NCBI GenBank assembly: GCA_023245515.1 | Contig: JAHFKE010000009.1 | Span: 1-24,692, forward strand | DNA: 24,692 bases | From: Candidatus Levyibacteriota bacterium | GTDB taxonomy: Bacteria > Patescibacteriota > Microgenomatia > Levybacterales > UBA12049 | Reading direction: 5' to 3' | Part shown: positions 14,182-22,578 of the stretch, piece by piece | Position numbering within the stretch: the stretch's first letter is position 1 | How the letters are laid out: each line of letters opens with the position of its first letter | Notes under the pieces: generated by a model | Databases searched by the model: none | Told to the model about the DNA's origin: nothing | What the model saw: the letters and a program-made list of their open reading frames with translations, nothing else | Made by a program: the position numbers and the translations under genes

Positions 14182-15426
14182 ATGAAAAAAATATTACAAC
14201 CAATCGAAGAAGCGAGCGAAAAGCTTTCAACAATAATAAACAAAACGCCGCTGCAATATTCAAAACGCTTGTCTGATAAATATAAGGCCAATATTTATAT
14301 TAAGCGTGAAGACCTACAGGAAACTCGATCTTTCAAAATCAGAGGTGCTTACAACAAGATGAGCACCTTAACTGATGTTGAGAAGAAACGAGGCATTGTC
14401 TGTGCTAGCGCCGGCAATCATGCACAGGGAGTCGCCTTAAGCTGTTCTCTTTTGAAAATAAAAGGAACAATTTTTATGCCCATCATTACCCCGAATCAAA
14501 AAATAGAAAAGGTCAGACAGTTTGGAGGAGAATATATCAAAATACGACTTATCGGAAAGACATACGACGAAGCATATGCCGCTTCTAACACATACTGTGT
14601 AAAGAATAAAGCAATCTATGTCCACCCGTTTAATGATCCACTTGTCATCACCGGACAAGGGACGATAGCTCAAGAAATCTATGAAGAAACTAACGGCAAA
14701 ATAGACACTGTTCTTATACCCATAGGCGGGGGTGGACTTATATCGGGCATGAGTCCCTATCTAAAAGCAAAGAATCCTACCATAGAAATCCTGGGATGCG
14801 AGCCACTTGGAGCCGCAGCAATGAGCGAATCTCTTAAATTAGGTAAAGTAGTCAAACTTTCAAAAATAGATCCTTTCGTTGATGGAGCTGCTGTCATGCA
14901 AGCATCAAGTCTGACATACAAAATATGTAAAGACTATGTTGACAACATCACCATAGTACCCGAAGGAAAAATCTGCACAACTATGATAGATCTGTATCAG
15001 AATGAAGGAATTATCGCAGAGCCGGCAGGAGCACTCTCTTTGGCAGCTCTTGATTTGTTGGCAGAGAGGATAAAGGGTAAAAATGTTATCTGCGTCCTTA
15101 GCGGAGGAAATAATGACATCTCAAGATACCCTGAGATCGTGGAGAGAAGCCTTGTCTATCTCGAATTAAAACATTATTTTACCGTAGAGTTCGTACAAAA
15201 GCCGGGACAATTACGGGATTTTCTCAATAAAGCTCTCGGGCCTAATGACGATATAGTGCTCTTTGAATATATGAAGAAAATGAACAAAGAAAAGGGTCCA
15301 GCACTAGTCGGGATTGAGCTGAAAGATAAAAAAGATCTGGCTCCGCTTATGAGAAGAATGGATGAGTTGGAGTTTAACTATCAAAAAATAGAAAATGAAC
15401 ACATGCTTTATAGTTTACTAATTTAG
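14182..15426 (+). CDS. ilvA: Threonine dehydratase (threonine ammonia-lyase) with C-terminal regulatory domain
   Basis: IlvA deaminates threonine to 2-oxobutanoate with pyridoxal phosphate. The PLP lysine is Lys52 in RSFKIRGA, the substrate loop SAGNHAQG is at 76-83, and the phosphate-binding loop PIGGGGLISG is at 180-189. The catalytic core runs to about 320. The final 85 residues (HYFTVEFVQKPGQLRDFLNK onward) form a single ACT-like regulatory domain, the short 414-residue architecture of Bacillus-type IlvA, which suggests feedback control by branched-chain amino acids. It follows ilvB by 14 bp and feeds it substrate. No Shine-Dalgarno sequence is visible, but a TATAAT box is present in the gap. 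Biodegradative TdcB lacks the C-terminal domain and is therefore less likely. Confidence 0.95.
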   Translation: MKKILQPIEEASEKLSTIINKTPLQYSKRLSDKYKANIYIKREDLQETRSFKIRGAYNKMSTLTDVEKKRGIVCASAGNHAQGVALSCSLLKIKGTIFMPIITPNQKIEKVRQFGGEYIKIRLIGKTYDEAYAASNTYCVKNKAIYVHPFNDPLVITGQGTIAQEIYEETNGKIDTVLIPIGGGGLISGMSPYLKAKNPTIEILGCEPLGAAAMSESLKLGKVVKLSKIDPFVDGAAVMQASSLTYKICKDYVDNITIVPEGKICTTMIDLYQNEGIIAEPAGALSLAALDLLAERIKGKNVICVLSGGNNDISRYPEIVERSLVYLELKHYFTVEFVQKPGQLRDFLNKALGPNDDIVLFEYMKKMNKEKGPALVGIELKDKKDLAPLMRRMDELEFNYQKIENEHMLYSLLI

Positions 15427-15450
15427 ACAGAGCGTATAGAATACAATGAG

Positions 15451-15846
15451 ATGATAAAAGCAATTAAGACAGACAAGGCTCCTGCAGCCATCGGGCCTTA
15501 CTCGCAAGCAGTAGTCGCTAATGGCTTTGTCTTCTGCTCAGGTCAAGTAGGCATCAACCCCGAAACTGGAACTTTGGCTGATGGAATCGAAAATCAAACG
15601 CACCAAGTCTTAAAAAATCTACAATCTGTGCTGGAAGAAGCAGGTAGCAGTTTGGAACATATTATTAAAACCACTATCTTTCTCACAAATGTCGATGACT
15701 TTTCCAAGGTAAACGAGGTATACACGAAATACTTTACCCATTATAAACCCGCACGAGCAACCGTCGGAGTCTCAAGCCTACCCAAAAGCTCACAGTCGAC
15801 AACGCCACTTATCGAAATAGATGCGACTGCAGTAATAAATTCTTAA
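15451..15846 (+). CDS. ridA: RidA family enamine/imine deaminase
   Basis: RidA hydrolyses the reactive 2-aminoacrylate and related enamines released by PLP enzymes such as threonine dehydratase, so its place behind ilvA is functionally apt. The 131 residues show IGPYSQAVVANGFVFCSGQ (14-32), the family start, and the active-site Arg102 in KPARATVGVSSLPK (equivalent to Arg105 of E. coli RidA) with Glu121 downstream. Compared with the usual LPKGxxVEIE wording, there are about five extra residues (SSQSTTP, 113-119) in the loop after LPK. It is 24 bp after ilvA, and the transcript meets the convergent CYTH gene 3 bp beyond its stop. No terminator hairpin is visible in that space. Confidence 0.93.
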   Translation: MIKAIKTDKAPAAIGPYSQAVVANGFVFCSGQVGINPETGTLADGIENQTHQVLKNLQSVLEEAGSSLEHIIKTTIFLTNVDDFSKVNEVYTKYFTHYKPARATVGVSSLPKSSQSTTPLIEIDATAVINS

Positions 15847-15849
15847 AAT

Positions 15850-16422
15850 CTAAGCTTCTAATTCTTGAGGGGGGAAAGGATCACCCTTAGCAAGCTTTCT
15901 GTTACTAAATTCTTTCGTTATCTCTCGTCCAAACCAATCGGGAGGGGAAAAACCAAGCGCGTCATCTTCATCTTTAAACTCAACCTCAGCCACCATCTTT
16001 CCATCCGCTTGTCCCCCTTTAAAAACATCAAGCTCTATCGTATGACTCTTGTCCAATGGTAGATAGTGTCTCGTTTTATACACTCTGCACGCTTCTGTTT
16101 CTGGCCATCGCTTTTCAAACTCTGCTTGCTCCATGGTCCTCTGGGTTTCTTGCTTCGCACCCTTCTTACCCGTCTTTTCTGCCCAAACATACCTAACTGA
16201 ACCGTCAGGCTTAGTTTCTTCGCGAATACGAGCTCCCTTTACCCTACCCTTACCAGTAGCAGGATCAGGTGGAGTATCAGGTAAATAGCCTTGCCTAATT
16301 TCTATAAAATCCGCTTTCTGAAATTGCGTTGCAATATCGGGGGGTAAAGAAGACACTACAAACTGCTTCTCATTCTCTATATCTGTGTGAGGCACTTCAC
16401 TAACAGCAACTGTCTCTCCCAT
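15850..16422 (-). CDS. CYTH (triphosphate tunnel) domain protein
   Basis: CYTH proteins bind triphosphate compounds in a barrel lined with acidic and basic residues; members include inorganic triphosphatases, thiamine-triphosphatase and class IV adenylate cyclases. The 190-residue protein begins with IENEKQFVV (15-23), which aligns with the ExExK start motif. It continues with IEIRQGYL (40-47), ARIRE (64-68), TEACRVYKTRHYLPL (109-123), TIELDVFKGG (128-137) and VAEVEFKDEDDA (144-155). The tunnel acids Glu16, Glu18, Glu146 and Glu148 are present. The Lys of ExExK appears to be Gln20, with Lys19 adjacent. It is the last gene of the nucleotide-sugar operon, 1 bp after gmd. The substrate cannot be deduced. 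Confidence 0.85.
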   Translation of the reverse strand: MGETVAVSEVPHTDIENEKQFVVSSLPPDIATQFQKADFIEIRQGYLPDTPPDPATGKGRVKGARIREETKPDGSVRYVWAEKTGKKGAKQETQRTMEQAEFEKRWPETEACRVYKTRHYLPLDKSHTIELDVFKGGQADGKMVAEVEFKDEDDALGFSPPDWFGREITKEFSNRKLAKGDPFPPQELEA

Positions 16423-16423
16423 G

Positions 16424-17395
16424 CTACTTATTTTCTCTTTCCCTCTCCAGATCAGACTTAACCATCATAGAGACAAGTTCCTTAAATGAAGTCTTTGGCT
16501 TCCAGTCAAGCATTTTTTCAGCTTTGCTGTAATCGCCGATAAGATAATCAACCTCTGCAGGACGAAGATGCGTTGGGTGATCTGCATCGACATATTTTTT
16601 CCAATCGGTAATACCCACTTCTGCAAATGCTAACGAGACAAACTCTTCCACGCTATGCGTCTCACCTGTTGCAATAACATAGTCCTCAGGCTTATCTTGC
16701 TGGAGCATCAACCACATCGCTTCAACATAATCCCCTGCGAAACCCCAGTCCCGCTTCGCATCCAAATTGCCAAGCTCCACCTTATCCTGCTTGCCAAGAC
16801 TGATCCTGGCGACAGCATGAGTGATCTTGCGTGTCACAAACTCTATGCCCCGACGTGGGGATTCATGGTTAAATAAAATTCCAGAGCAGGCAAACATATC
16901 GTAACTTTCTCTATAATTAAGCGTTATATAGTGTCCATAAGCTTTTGCTACACCATATGGGCTTCGAGGATGAAATCTAGTTGTCTCCTTCTGGGGTGTT
17001 TCTACCACCTTGCCAAACATCTCGCTAGACGATGCTTGATAGAATTTGATATCTTTGTTGACAGTGCGGATTGCCTCAAGAACCCTCGTCACACCAAGTG
17101 CTGTAAATTCACCGGTGAGAACAGGTTGGCCCCAAGAGGTTTTTACGAAAGACTGAGCTGCCAAGTTATATACTTCATCCGGCTGCGCCTCTCGTACAGC
17201 ATCTGTTAGCGAACTCTGATCAAGCAGGTCGGCAGATAATAACTGAACCTTATCTTGGATATGGCGGATATTCTCCATATTCGGAGTACTCAAACGCCTG
17301 ACTGTCCCATATACTTCATATCCTTTTTCAAGTAAAAACTCGGCCAAATAGGATCCGTCTTGTCCCGTAATTCCGGTAATAAGCGCTTTCTTCAT
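16424..17395 (-). CDS. gmd: GDP-mannose 4,6-dehydratase
   Basis: Gmd converts GDP-D-mannose to GDP-4-keto-6-deoxy-D-mannose. The 323 residues carry the nucleotide-binding ITGITGQDGSYLAEFLL (6-22), VRRLSTPNMENI (32-43), YNLAAQSFVKTSW (76-88), SSSEMFGKV (122-130) and the catalytic Tyr147/Lys151 in RSPYGVAKAYGH. NHESPRRG and LGNLDAKRDWGFAGDYVEAMW are equally typical. It lies 9 bp after rmd, which encodes the next enzyme of the pathway, so GDP-D-rhamnose is the likely product of the pair. It is one of nine closely packed genes on this strand. Confidence in the enzyme is very high. Confidence 0.97.
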   Translation of the reverse strand: MKKALITGITGQDGSYLAEFLLEKGYEVYGTVRRLSTPNMENIRHIQDKVQLLSADLLDQSSLTDAVREAQPDEVYNLAAQSFVKTSWGQPVLTGEFTALGVTRVLEAIRTVNKDIKFYQASSSEMFGKVVETPQKETTRFHPRSPYGVAKAYGHYITLNYRESYDMFACSGILFNHESPRRGIEFVTRKITHAVARISLGKQDKVELGNLDAKRDWGFAGDYVEAMWLMLQQDKPEDYVIATGETHSVEEFVSLAFAEVGITDWKKYVDADHPTHLRPAEVDYLIGDYSKAEKMLDWKPKTSFKELVSMMVKSDLERERENK

Positions 17396-17404
17396 TAGAT
17401 TATT

Positions 17405-18361
17405 CTAAACAATATCTCTCCAATAGTCCAGTGTGTCTTGCAGTGTTTTTTCAAATGAGATCTGGGGCTCCCATCCGGTCGCCTCGTGAAACCTAGAGGA
17501 ATCGCAGCGAAGCTCAGGAATATCACTTGGACGTAACAGTGACTCATCTTGTACAACGTCGATGCTGACCTTTGCCAACGAAAGAAGCTGCTTAAGCACG
17601 TCCCCAATCTTATGCGATACGCCTGTTCCAATGTTATACGCTTCGCCAGCATTGCATTTCTCAGCTGATAAAACATATGCGCGTACCATATCCCGCACGT
17701 CAGTAAAATCTCTCTTTGCATCTAGATTACCAACTGTCATACGAGGTTCTTGCAGGCCTTTTTCAATCTCAGCAATCTGTTTAGCAAAGCGAGAGAGAGA
17801 AATATTTGGAGAAAGCCGAGGGCCAATATGATTAAACGGACGAAGCATAATCGTCTTCAAATTATATGCTGCGTAATAAGAAGATCCTAAGTAATCCTGA
17901 GTAATTTTTGAGACGGAGTACGGGCTATCGGGATGAAAAGGCGTATCTTCATCGATTGGCAAATCCTTTTCTTTAACCAAACCATAGACGTGAGCTGAAG
18001 AAACGATAACTATTTTCGTATCGAAAAGATTATTCTCTTTCACGGACTCCAGAACATTGATCTGGGCTGCCGAATTATTTGCGATAAATTCAGCAGGTTT
18101 TTTAAAGCTGTCGCCTACGAACGCTGATGCTGCAAGATGGAAGATAAGGTCAGGCTTGACCTCTGAGATAATGCGACTTGTTTCTGAGGCGTCTAGTAAA
18201 TTGATCTTCTCTAATCGAATCCTATTTTTAATCGCCTCAACATTTTGAAGATGACGATCTGTAGCATGAAGGCCGATAACTTCCCCCCTATCCTCACTGA
18301 CCAACAACTCTGCCAAGTAGCTTCCTGCAAACCCGGTCACGCCGGTAATAAGTGCTTTCAT
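17405..18361 (-). CDS. rmd: GDP-4-keto-6-deoxy-D-mannose reductase
   Basis: Rmd reduces the Gmd product to GDP-D-rhamnose with NAD(P)H. This 318-residue extended SDR has TGVTGFAGSYLAELL (6-20), FHLAASAFVGDSF (74-86), VSSAHVYG (120-127) and the Tyr148/Lys152 pair in SPYSVSK. The family-specific wording is LRPFNHIGPRLSPN (173-186), then VGNLDAKRDFTDVRDMVRAY. That block separates Rmd from the GDP-fucose synthase family. The gene sits between ugd (11 bp) and gmd (9 bp). The reverse order rmd-gmd does not affect function. GDP-6-deoxy-talose synthase is a related alternative and cannot be fully excluded from sequence alone. Confidence 0.92.
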   Translation of the reverse strand: MKALITGVTGFAGSYLAELLVSEDRGEVIGLHATDRHLQNVEAIKNRIRLEKINLLDASETSRIISEVKPDLIFHLAASAFVGDSFKKPAEFIANNSAAQINVLESVKENNLFDTKIVIVSSAHVYGLVKEKDLPIDEDTPFHPDSPYSVSKITQDYLGSSYYAAYNLKTIMLRPFNHIGPRLSPNISLSRFAKQIAEIEKGLQEPRMTVGNLDAKRDFTDVRDMVRAYVLSAEKCNAGEAYNIGTGVSHKIGDVLKQLLSLAKVSIDVVQDESLLRPSDIPELRCDSSRFHEATGWEPQISFEKTLQDTLDYWRDIV

Positions 18362-18372
18362 AATGACAAAAA

Positions 18373-19659
18373 TTATCTCCCGACTCCTGAGTAGGCAAAT
18401 CCCAGCTCTTTCGTTTTCTCAGAATCATAAATATTACGCCCATCAATGATGTTAGGGATCTTCATGAGTTCTTTTACCTTACTGAGATCAAGTTCTTTAA
18501 ATTCATTCCATTCTGTCAATACGACCAACGCAGATGCTCCTTTAACACAATCATATGGATTGTCAGCATAGGAAATTGTGTCCTTAAGAACTGCTTTTGT
18601 TTTTGGTATTGCCTCTGGATCATACGCCGTGACAGTAAAACCTTTTTGCAGTAGATCTTTAATAATGTACAGAGCTGGTGATTCTCTAACATCATCAGTA
18701 TTTGGCTTGAAGCTCAAACCCCAGACTGCAATATGCTTGCCCTGCGTAGAAGTAAGAATTTTTTGCAACACATTTTCTCTCGCGTCTGAATTTACTGTAT
18801 CAACACCTTCAAGGAGCATCGTATCAACACCAAGTGATTTGCCAATCTGAATAAGTGCTTTCACATCTTTTGGAAAACATGATCCTCCATATCCAACGCC
18901 AGGATTCATAAAAACCCGTCCAATTCGCTTATCAAGTCCGACTGCATCAAGAACCGACTCGACGTTTGCACCTGTTTTTTCACTATATAATGCAATCAAA
19001 TTTGCAAAGGAAATTTTCATCGCTAACATAGCATTTGCTGTGTATTTAATCAGTTCTGCTGATGCAAGATTGGTAATAATCTTTGGAGCATCAATTACAG
19101 AGTGGAGAGCTACCATAACATCAATTGCCTTTTTAGAATCAGAACCAATAACAACTCTATCAGGATGCTGCGTATTAGCCAATGCTGTACCCTGACTCAA
19201 AAACTCAGGACAAGAAGCAATCGCAAAATCTGCATCCTTTTGCTTTACTGACTCAATAATTTCTGCTACTTTTTGATTGGTACCAATAGTAACAGTGCTC
19301 TTGCAAGAAACAACGGTAAAACCTTTCTTCAAATGCTTACCAACTTTTTCAGCTACAGTAAAAACAGCTGAGAGATCTGCTGCTCCTGATGTCTGAGGTG
19401 GAGTTCCTACAGCTATAAAAACAACATCCGATTCACCAACTGCTGTCTCATACTCTGTTGTGAAGTGAATTCTTTTTGCCTCAAGATTCTTTTGCAGTAA
19501 CTCTGCAAGACCAGGCTCAAAAATGATTGGATCACCTTTCTTCAAACGTTCAATTTTTTCAGGGGTGTGCCCAACAACATACACCTTGTTACCAAGATCA
19601 GCAAAAACTGTTGCTGTAACGAGTCCTACATATCCATGTCCGATAAATGTAATAGTCAT
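18373..19659 (-). CDS. ugd: UDP-glucose 6-dehydrogenase
   Basis: Ugd oxidises UDP-glucose twice with NAD to UDP-glucuronate, the substrate of the UDP-xylose synthase encoded at 11184-12146. Numbering from the ATG at 19659, the protein opens with MTITFIGHGYVGLVTA. The catalytic cysteine lies in NPGVGYGGSCFPKD (Cys261), with Lys215 in AMLAMKISFANLIA. AVGTPPQ and the C-terminal WGLSFKPNTDDVRESPA complete the three-domain family pattern. A TTG at 19674 would extend the frame by five residues and overlap rmlD by 4 bp. I prefer the ATG because GAGAG lies about 9 nt upstream and the protein then starts at the Rossmann fold. Confidence 0.96.
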   Translation of the reverse strand: MTITFIGHGYVGLVTATVFADLGNKVYVVGHTPEKIERLKKGDPIIFEPGLAELLQKNLEAKRIHFTTEYETAVGESDVVFIAVGTPPQTSGAADLSAVFTVAEKVGKHLKKGFTVVSCKSTVTIGTNQKVAEIIESVKQKDADFAIASCPEFLSQGTALANTQHPDRVVIGSDSKKAIDVMVALHSVIDAPKIITNLASAELIKYTANAMLAMKISFANLIALYSEKTGANVESVLDAVGLDKRIGRVFMNPGVGYGGSCFPKDVKALIQIGKSLGVDTMLLEGVDTVNSDARENVLQKILTSTQGKHIAVWGLSFKPNTDDVRESPALYIIKDLLQKGFTVTAYDPEAIPKTKAVLKDTISYADNPYDCVKGASALVVLTEWNEFKELDLSKVKELMKIPNIIDGRNIYDSEKTKELGFAYSGVGR

Positions 19660-19670
19660 GATCTTATCTC

Positions 19671-20558
19671 TCAACCTTCAACTCTCAATTCTGCAAGTCC
19701 TTCCTCAAAACCCCTCATCTTTACACCCAATTTTTGTATTTTATCATTGTTCAGCGAAAGATTAAAGGGCCTGGGGGCCTTACCTTTAAAATATTCCTCA
19801 CGTGTTGTTTTACTAATGAGTGCCTTATCAAAATTAAATCTTTCCGCAATAAGCATGGCGGCATCATACGGACTCAGACTCTGACTTCCAACGACATGAT
19901 AGATCCCCTCTGCATCTTCTCTCATCAATGCACCCAAAGCGAAGGCAATATCATCTAGAAAAGTGGGTACCATGACGTGATCAGCAACCGCCTTAACAGG
20001 TTGCGCTGCCTGCAACCTACCCATGATGGCATGAACAAAATCCTTTTTTGGAGCGAACACATCTTTTCTATAAGGATAAGCAAGTCTCGTAATGATAAAT
20101 GGTAATCCAGCATTTTTTACGATCTCTTCTCCTAGATACTTTGTCTTTGCATACCAATTGACCGGATTAGGCGTGTCCCCTTCCAGATAAGACTCTCCTT
20201 CGGGCTTCTCTCCCCCAAAGACAAAATCAGTTGAGATATAAATAACCTTCTTGCCACTTTCCCTACATGCATCAACGACATTTTGGGTACCGACAACATT
20301 AAACTGATAAGCTTGCCCATCTTCCCCTGCCTCCTTGTCCTGCTCGCAACCATCAACGTCAGCTTTTGCTGCAAGATGTAAAACAATAGGATGGGCAGTG
20401 TCCTTCCTGATAACTTCCAGGGTTTCGGGTTTTGTAATATCTACGCCGGCATCAAGACTGAGATTATCAAAAATATAATGATCTTTCAAAACTTCAGCAA
20501 TTCGGGACCCAACAAGACCCGAAATACCAATACCGAAAATCTTCATCTTATTGTCCAT
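19671..20558 (-). CDS. RmlD-like dTDP-4-keto-6-deoxyhexose reductase
   Basis: This 295-residue SDR belongs to the RmlD/RfbD (dTDP-4-dehydrorhamnose reductase) group. It has a somewhat unusual glycine motif GIGISGLVGSRI (9-20), HLAAKADVDGCE (61-72), YISTDFVFGG (107-116) and Tyr136/Lys140 in VNWYAKTKYLGE. The C-terminal substrate region contains VPTFLDDIAFALG and GIYHVVGSQ, as expected. It follows rmlA and rmlB in the operon, interleaved with two Nudix genes, and starts 1 bp after the second of them. RmlC, the 3,5-epimerase normally acting before RmlD, is not in the window. The product may therefore be dTDP-L-rhamnose, if rmlC is elsewhere, or another dTDP-6-deoxyhexose such as dTDP-D-fucose. 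Confidence 0.8.
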   Translation of the reverse strand: MDNKMKIFGIGISGLVGSRIAEVLKDHYIFDNLSLDAGVDITKPETLEVIRKDTAHPIVLHLAAKADVDGCEQDKEAGEDGQAYQFNVVGTQNVVDACRESGKKVIYISTDFVFGGEKPEGESYLEGDTPNPVNWYAKTKYLGEEIVKNAGLPFIITRLAYPYRKDVFAPKKDFVHAIMGRLQAAQPVKAVADHVMVPTFLDDIAFALGALMREDAEGIYHVVGSQSLSPYDAAMLIAERFNFDKALISKTTREEYFKGKAPRPFNLSLNNDKIQKLGVKMRGFEEGLAELRVEG

Positions 20559-20559
20559 A

Positions 20560-21108
20560 CTAGACTTTCCCTTCTTTCTTCAGCTTATTTAACAAAAGCA
20601 GCCCCGCGACGCTGGACATTACATCAATCTCTCCATTTAATGCTTTCCCTACTGCTTCGTCAAACGGCATTCTTATAGTTTCCAAGCTTTCATCGTCATC
20701 AGGCGAGATCTCTCCCTCAATCAAATTCGTTGCCAGAAAAAGATGGCATCTACCAATCATGTTGGCAGACAAATGCCAAGTTACCAGATGCTTCCACTCA
20801 TTCGCCCTTAGCCCCACTTCCTCTTGTAGTTCCCTTTTTGCCGCTTCTAAGGGCTCCTCACCGACTTCCATGTTGCCTGCAATTACTTCAAGTGAAGCTT
20901 TTTGCAAAGCATCACGATGTTGAGAAACCAAATAAATTTCGTCTAGGTCCGTAAGCGGAAGGACAAAAACAGCATCCCGCCTTTCAATGAAATCCTTAGT
21001 AAACTGCTTCCCATCCCTCTCTATAACCGCCTGAGTGACTTTGAAAAACTTTGATTCAAATTGAAGTTTTTTTGAAATGATTTTGGACCCACCGCCGCTA
21101 CCCTCCAT
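20560..21108 (-). CDS. Nudix hydrolase, ADP-ribose pyrophosphatase-like
   Basis: From the ATG at 21108 the protein has 182 residues. The Nudix box is complete: GNMEVGEEPLEAAKRELQEE followed by VGL, with Gly, Glu, Arg-Glu and Glu-Glu in the required places. The flanking ASLEVIAGNMEVGE and the N-terminal ESKFFKVTQAVIERDGK resemble ADP-ribose/NDP-sugar pyrophosphatases, which split a nucleotide-diphosphate-linked compound to NMP plus a sugar phosphate. The ATG at 21108 overlaps the 3' end of rmlB by 11 bp. An upstream ATG at 21138 would overlap by 41 bp and add a non-conserved tail, so I reject it. The position between rmlB and the rmlD-like gene suggests removal of nucleotide-sugar by-products, an inference. 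Confidence 0.85.
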   Translation of the reverse strand: MEGSGGGSKIISKKLQFESKFFKVTQAVIERDGKQFTKDFIERRDAVFVLPLTDLDEIYLVSQHRDALQKASLEVIAGNMEVGEEPLEAAKRELQEEVGLRANEWKHLVTWHLSANMIGRCHLFLATNLIEGEISPDDDESLETIRMPFDEAVGKALNGEIDVMSSVAGLLLLNKLKKEGKV

Positions 21109-22108
21109 ATTGTTTCTCGTAATACGCTTTATAGGCACCTGACTTTATACGCCCCCACCACGCACGGTTTTCTTTGTACCAGTTAACAGTTTTCTCAAGC
21201 CACTCATCAAAGCTGTAAAGCGGCTCCCACCCTAATTCATTTTTAATCCTTGACCAATCGACATCGTATTTGCGATCATGTCCGGGGCGATCTTTAACGA
21301 ACTCTATAGAACTCTCATCTTTACCAAGTAATTTTAGGATTTTTTTTGCAATTTCAATATTGGGAGCAAGCGCAGTCATGCCACCGACAAGATAAGTCTC
21401 ACCTACCTTACCTTTTGATAAAACCAAGTCTATAGCACGACAATGATCTTCGACATAAAGCCAATCACGCACATATAATCCATCTCCGTAAATCGGTATC
21501 TTTTTGTCCTCTAAAACATTGGTTATTGCCAGAGGTATAAGTTTTTCAGGAAACATGTATGGCCCGAAGTTATTTGAGCAATTTGTAATCGTAATCGGCA
21601 ATCCGTAAGTAACATGATAAGCTCGTACTAAATGATCTGAACCGGCTTTACTGGCTGCATAGGGACTTCTGGGATTATAACTTGTTCGTTCATTAAACTT
21701 ACTCGAATCTTCTAGTTCAAGGCTCCCAAACACTTCGTCCGTTGAAACGTGGTGAAAACGCTTTACCTTGTGCTTTGCTGCAGCATCCAAGAGCACTTGA
21801 GTTCCCATAACGTTTGTGTTGATAAAAACCGCCGGTCCCGTAATAGATCTGTCGACATGCGTCTCTGCCGCAAAGTGAACAACAATGTCAACTCCCTCCA
21901 TCGCCTTATCAACCGTCCCTGAGTCACAAATGTCACCATGAACGAAGGTATAATTTGGATTATTTTCAACTTCTTTGAGGTTTTCTAAATTCCCTGCATA
22001 TGTAAGCTTATCAAAATTTATGACCTGATCTTCAGGATGATTCTTCATCCAGTAGAGAACAAAATTGGAGCCTATGAACCCAGCCCCACCGGTAACCAAT
22101 AATTTCAT
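21098..22108 (-). CDS. rmlB: dTDP-glucose 4,6-dehydratase
   Basis: RmlB converts dTDP-D-glucose to dTDP-4-keto-6-deoxy-D-glucose. The 336 residues include TGGAGFIGSNFVLYW (6-20), DKLTYAGNLENL (33-44), HFAAETHVDRSI (78-89), STDEVFGSL (122-130, with the catalytic Thr-Asp-Glu) and Tyr150/Lys154 in PRSPYAASKAGSDH. NCSNNFGPYMFPEKLIPL, then RDWLYVEDHCRAI and the late DRPGHDRKYDVD, are diagnostic of RmlB among the extended SDRs. The start is 2 bp after the first Nudix gene, and the stop lies inside the second Nudix gene. It works directly after RmlA, which is encoded two genes upstream. Confidence 0.97.
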   Translation of the reverse strand: MKLLVTGGAGFIGSNFVLYWMKNHPEDQVINFDKLTYAGNLENLKEVENNPNYTFVHGDICDSGTVDKAMEGVDIVVHFAAETHVDRSITGPAVFINTNVMGTQVLLDAAAKHKVKRFHHVSTDEVFGSLELEDSSKFNERTSYNPRSPYAASKAGSDHLVRAYHVTYGLPITITNCSNNFGPYMFPEKLIPLAITNVLEDKKIPIYGDGLYVRDWLYVEDHCRAIDLVLSKGKVGETYLVGGMTALAPNIEIAKKILKLLGKDESSIEFVKDRPGHDRKYDVDWSRIKNELGWEPLYSFDEWLEKTVNWYKENRAWWGRIKSGAYKAYYEKQYGG

Positions 22109-22110
22109 AT

Positions 22111-22578
22111 TTAAGTTAATGGCAAAGAAATTTCTTTATTAAGATATTTCATATATAGATTTAAATCTTCTGGATGATCAAAAGCAAGTTCGTCTTTAGC
22201 CGGAATCTTATCAAGAGCAAACCAGCGTATCTCATCTGATTCCCAATCCATCTTTCCTTCTTCTTTGTCAGCAGTACATATAAAGACAAATGCTATATTT
22301 TGTCTATCTTCGTTTGGTCTATCAGGTTTATCTTTTATACGAAAGAGGGAAATATCTATAACTCTCCACCCTGCCTCTTCAAAGACTTCCCTTTTTACTG
22401 CCTCTTGCAAAGTTTCATCTCTTTCAACATAGCCCCCAACAAGCCCCCACTTACCTCCTTCTAAAAGAGACTTTGTGCGTTTAACGAGAAGAACTTTACC
22501 ATCTCTTATCACTATCGTGTCAACCACCACATGCCGTAGGAAAGCTTCGCCTCCATCTTCAAATCTACAGGCTATCAT
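22111..22578 (-). CDS. Nudix hydrolase
   Basis: The 155-residue protein has a complete Nudix box, GGYVERDETLQEAVKREVFE followed by EAGW (about 49-71), and an N-terminal strand VVVDTIVIRDGKVLLVKRTKS typical of small house-cleaning Nudix enzymes. The C-terminal part contains SDEIRWFALDKIP, the usual closing strand and helix of MutT/NUDT-like members. The presence of all box glutamates argues against GDP-mannose mannosyl hydrolase, whose box is altered. It overlaps the rmlA stop by one base (TAATG) and ends 2 bp before rmlB, so it is co-translated with both. The substrate is unknown; a nucleotide or nucleotide-sugar by-product of the pathway is my inference. Confidence 0.85.
   Translation of the reverse strand: MIACRFEDGGEAFLRHVVVDTIVIRDGKVLLVKRTKSLLEGGKWGLVGGYVERDETLQEAVKREVFEEAGWRVIDISLFRIKDKPDRPNEDRQNIAFVFICTADKEEGKMDWESDEIRWFALDKIPAKDELAFDHPEDLNLYMKYLNKEISLPLT

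Noticed and set aside
21109..21138. Upstream ATG of the second rmlB-linked Nudix gene
   Set aside because: It would give a 41-bp overlap with rmlB and a non-conserved N-terminal tail. The ATG at 21108 gives a compact 11-bp overlap.
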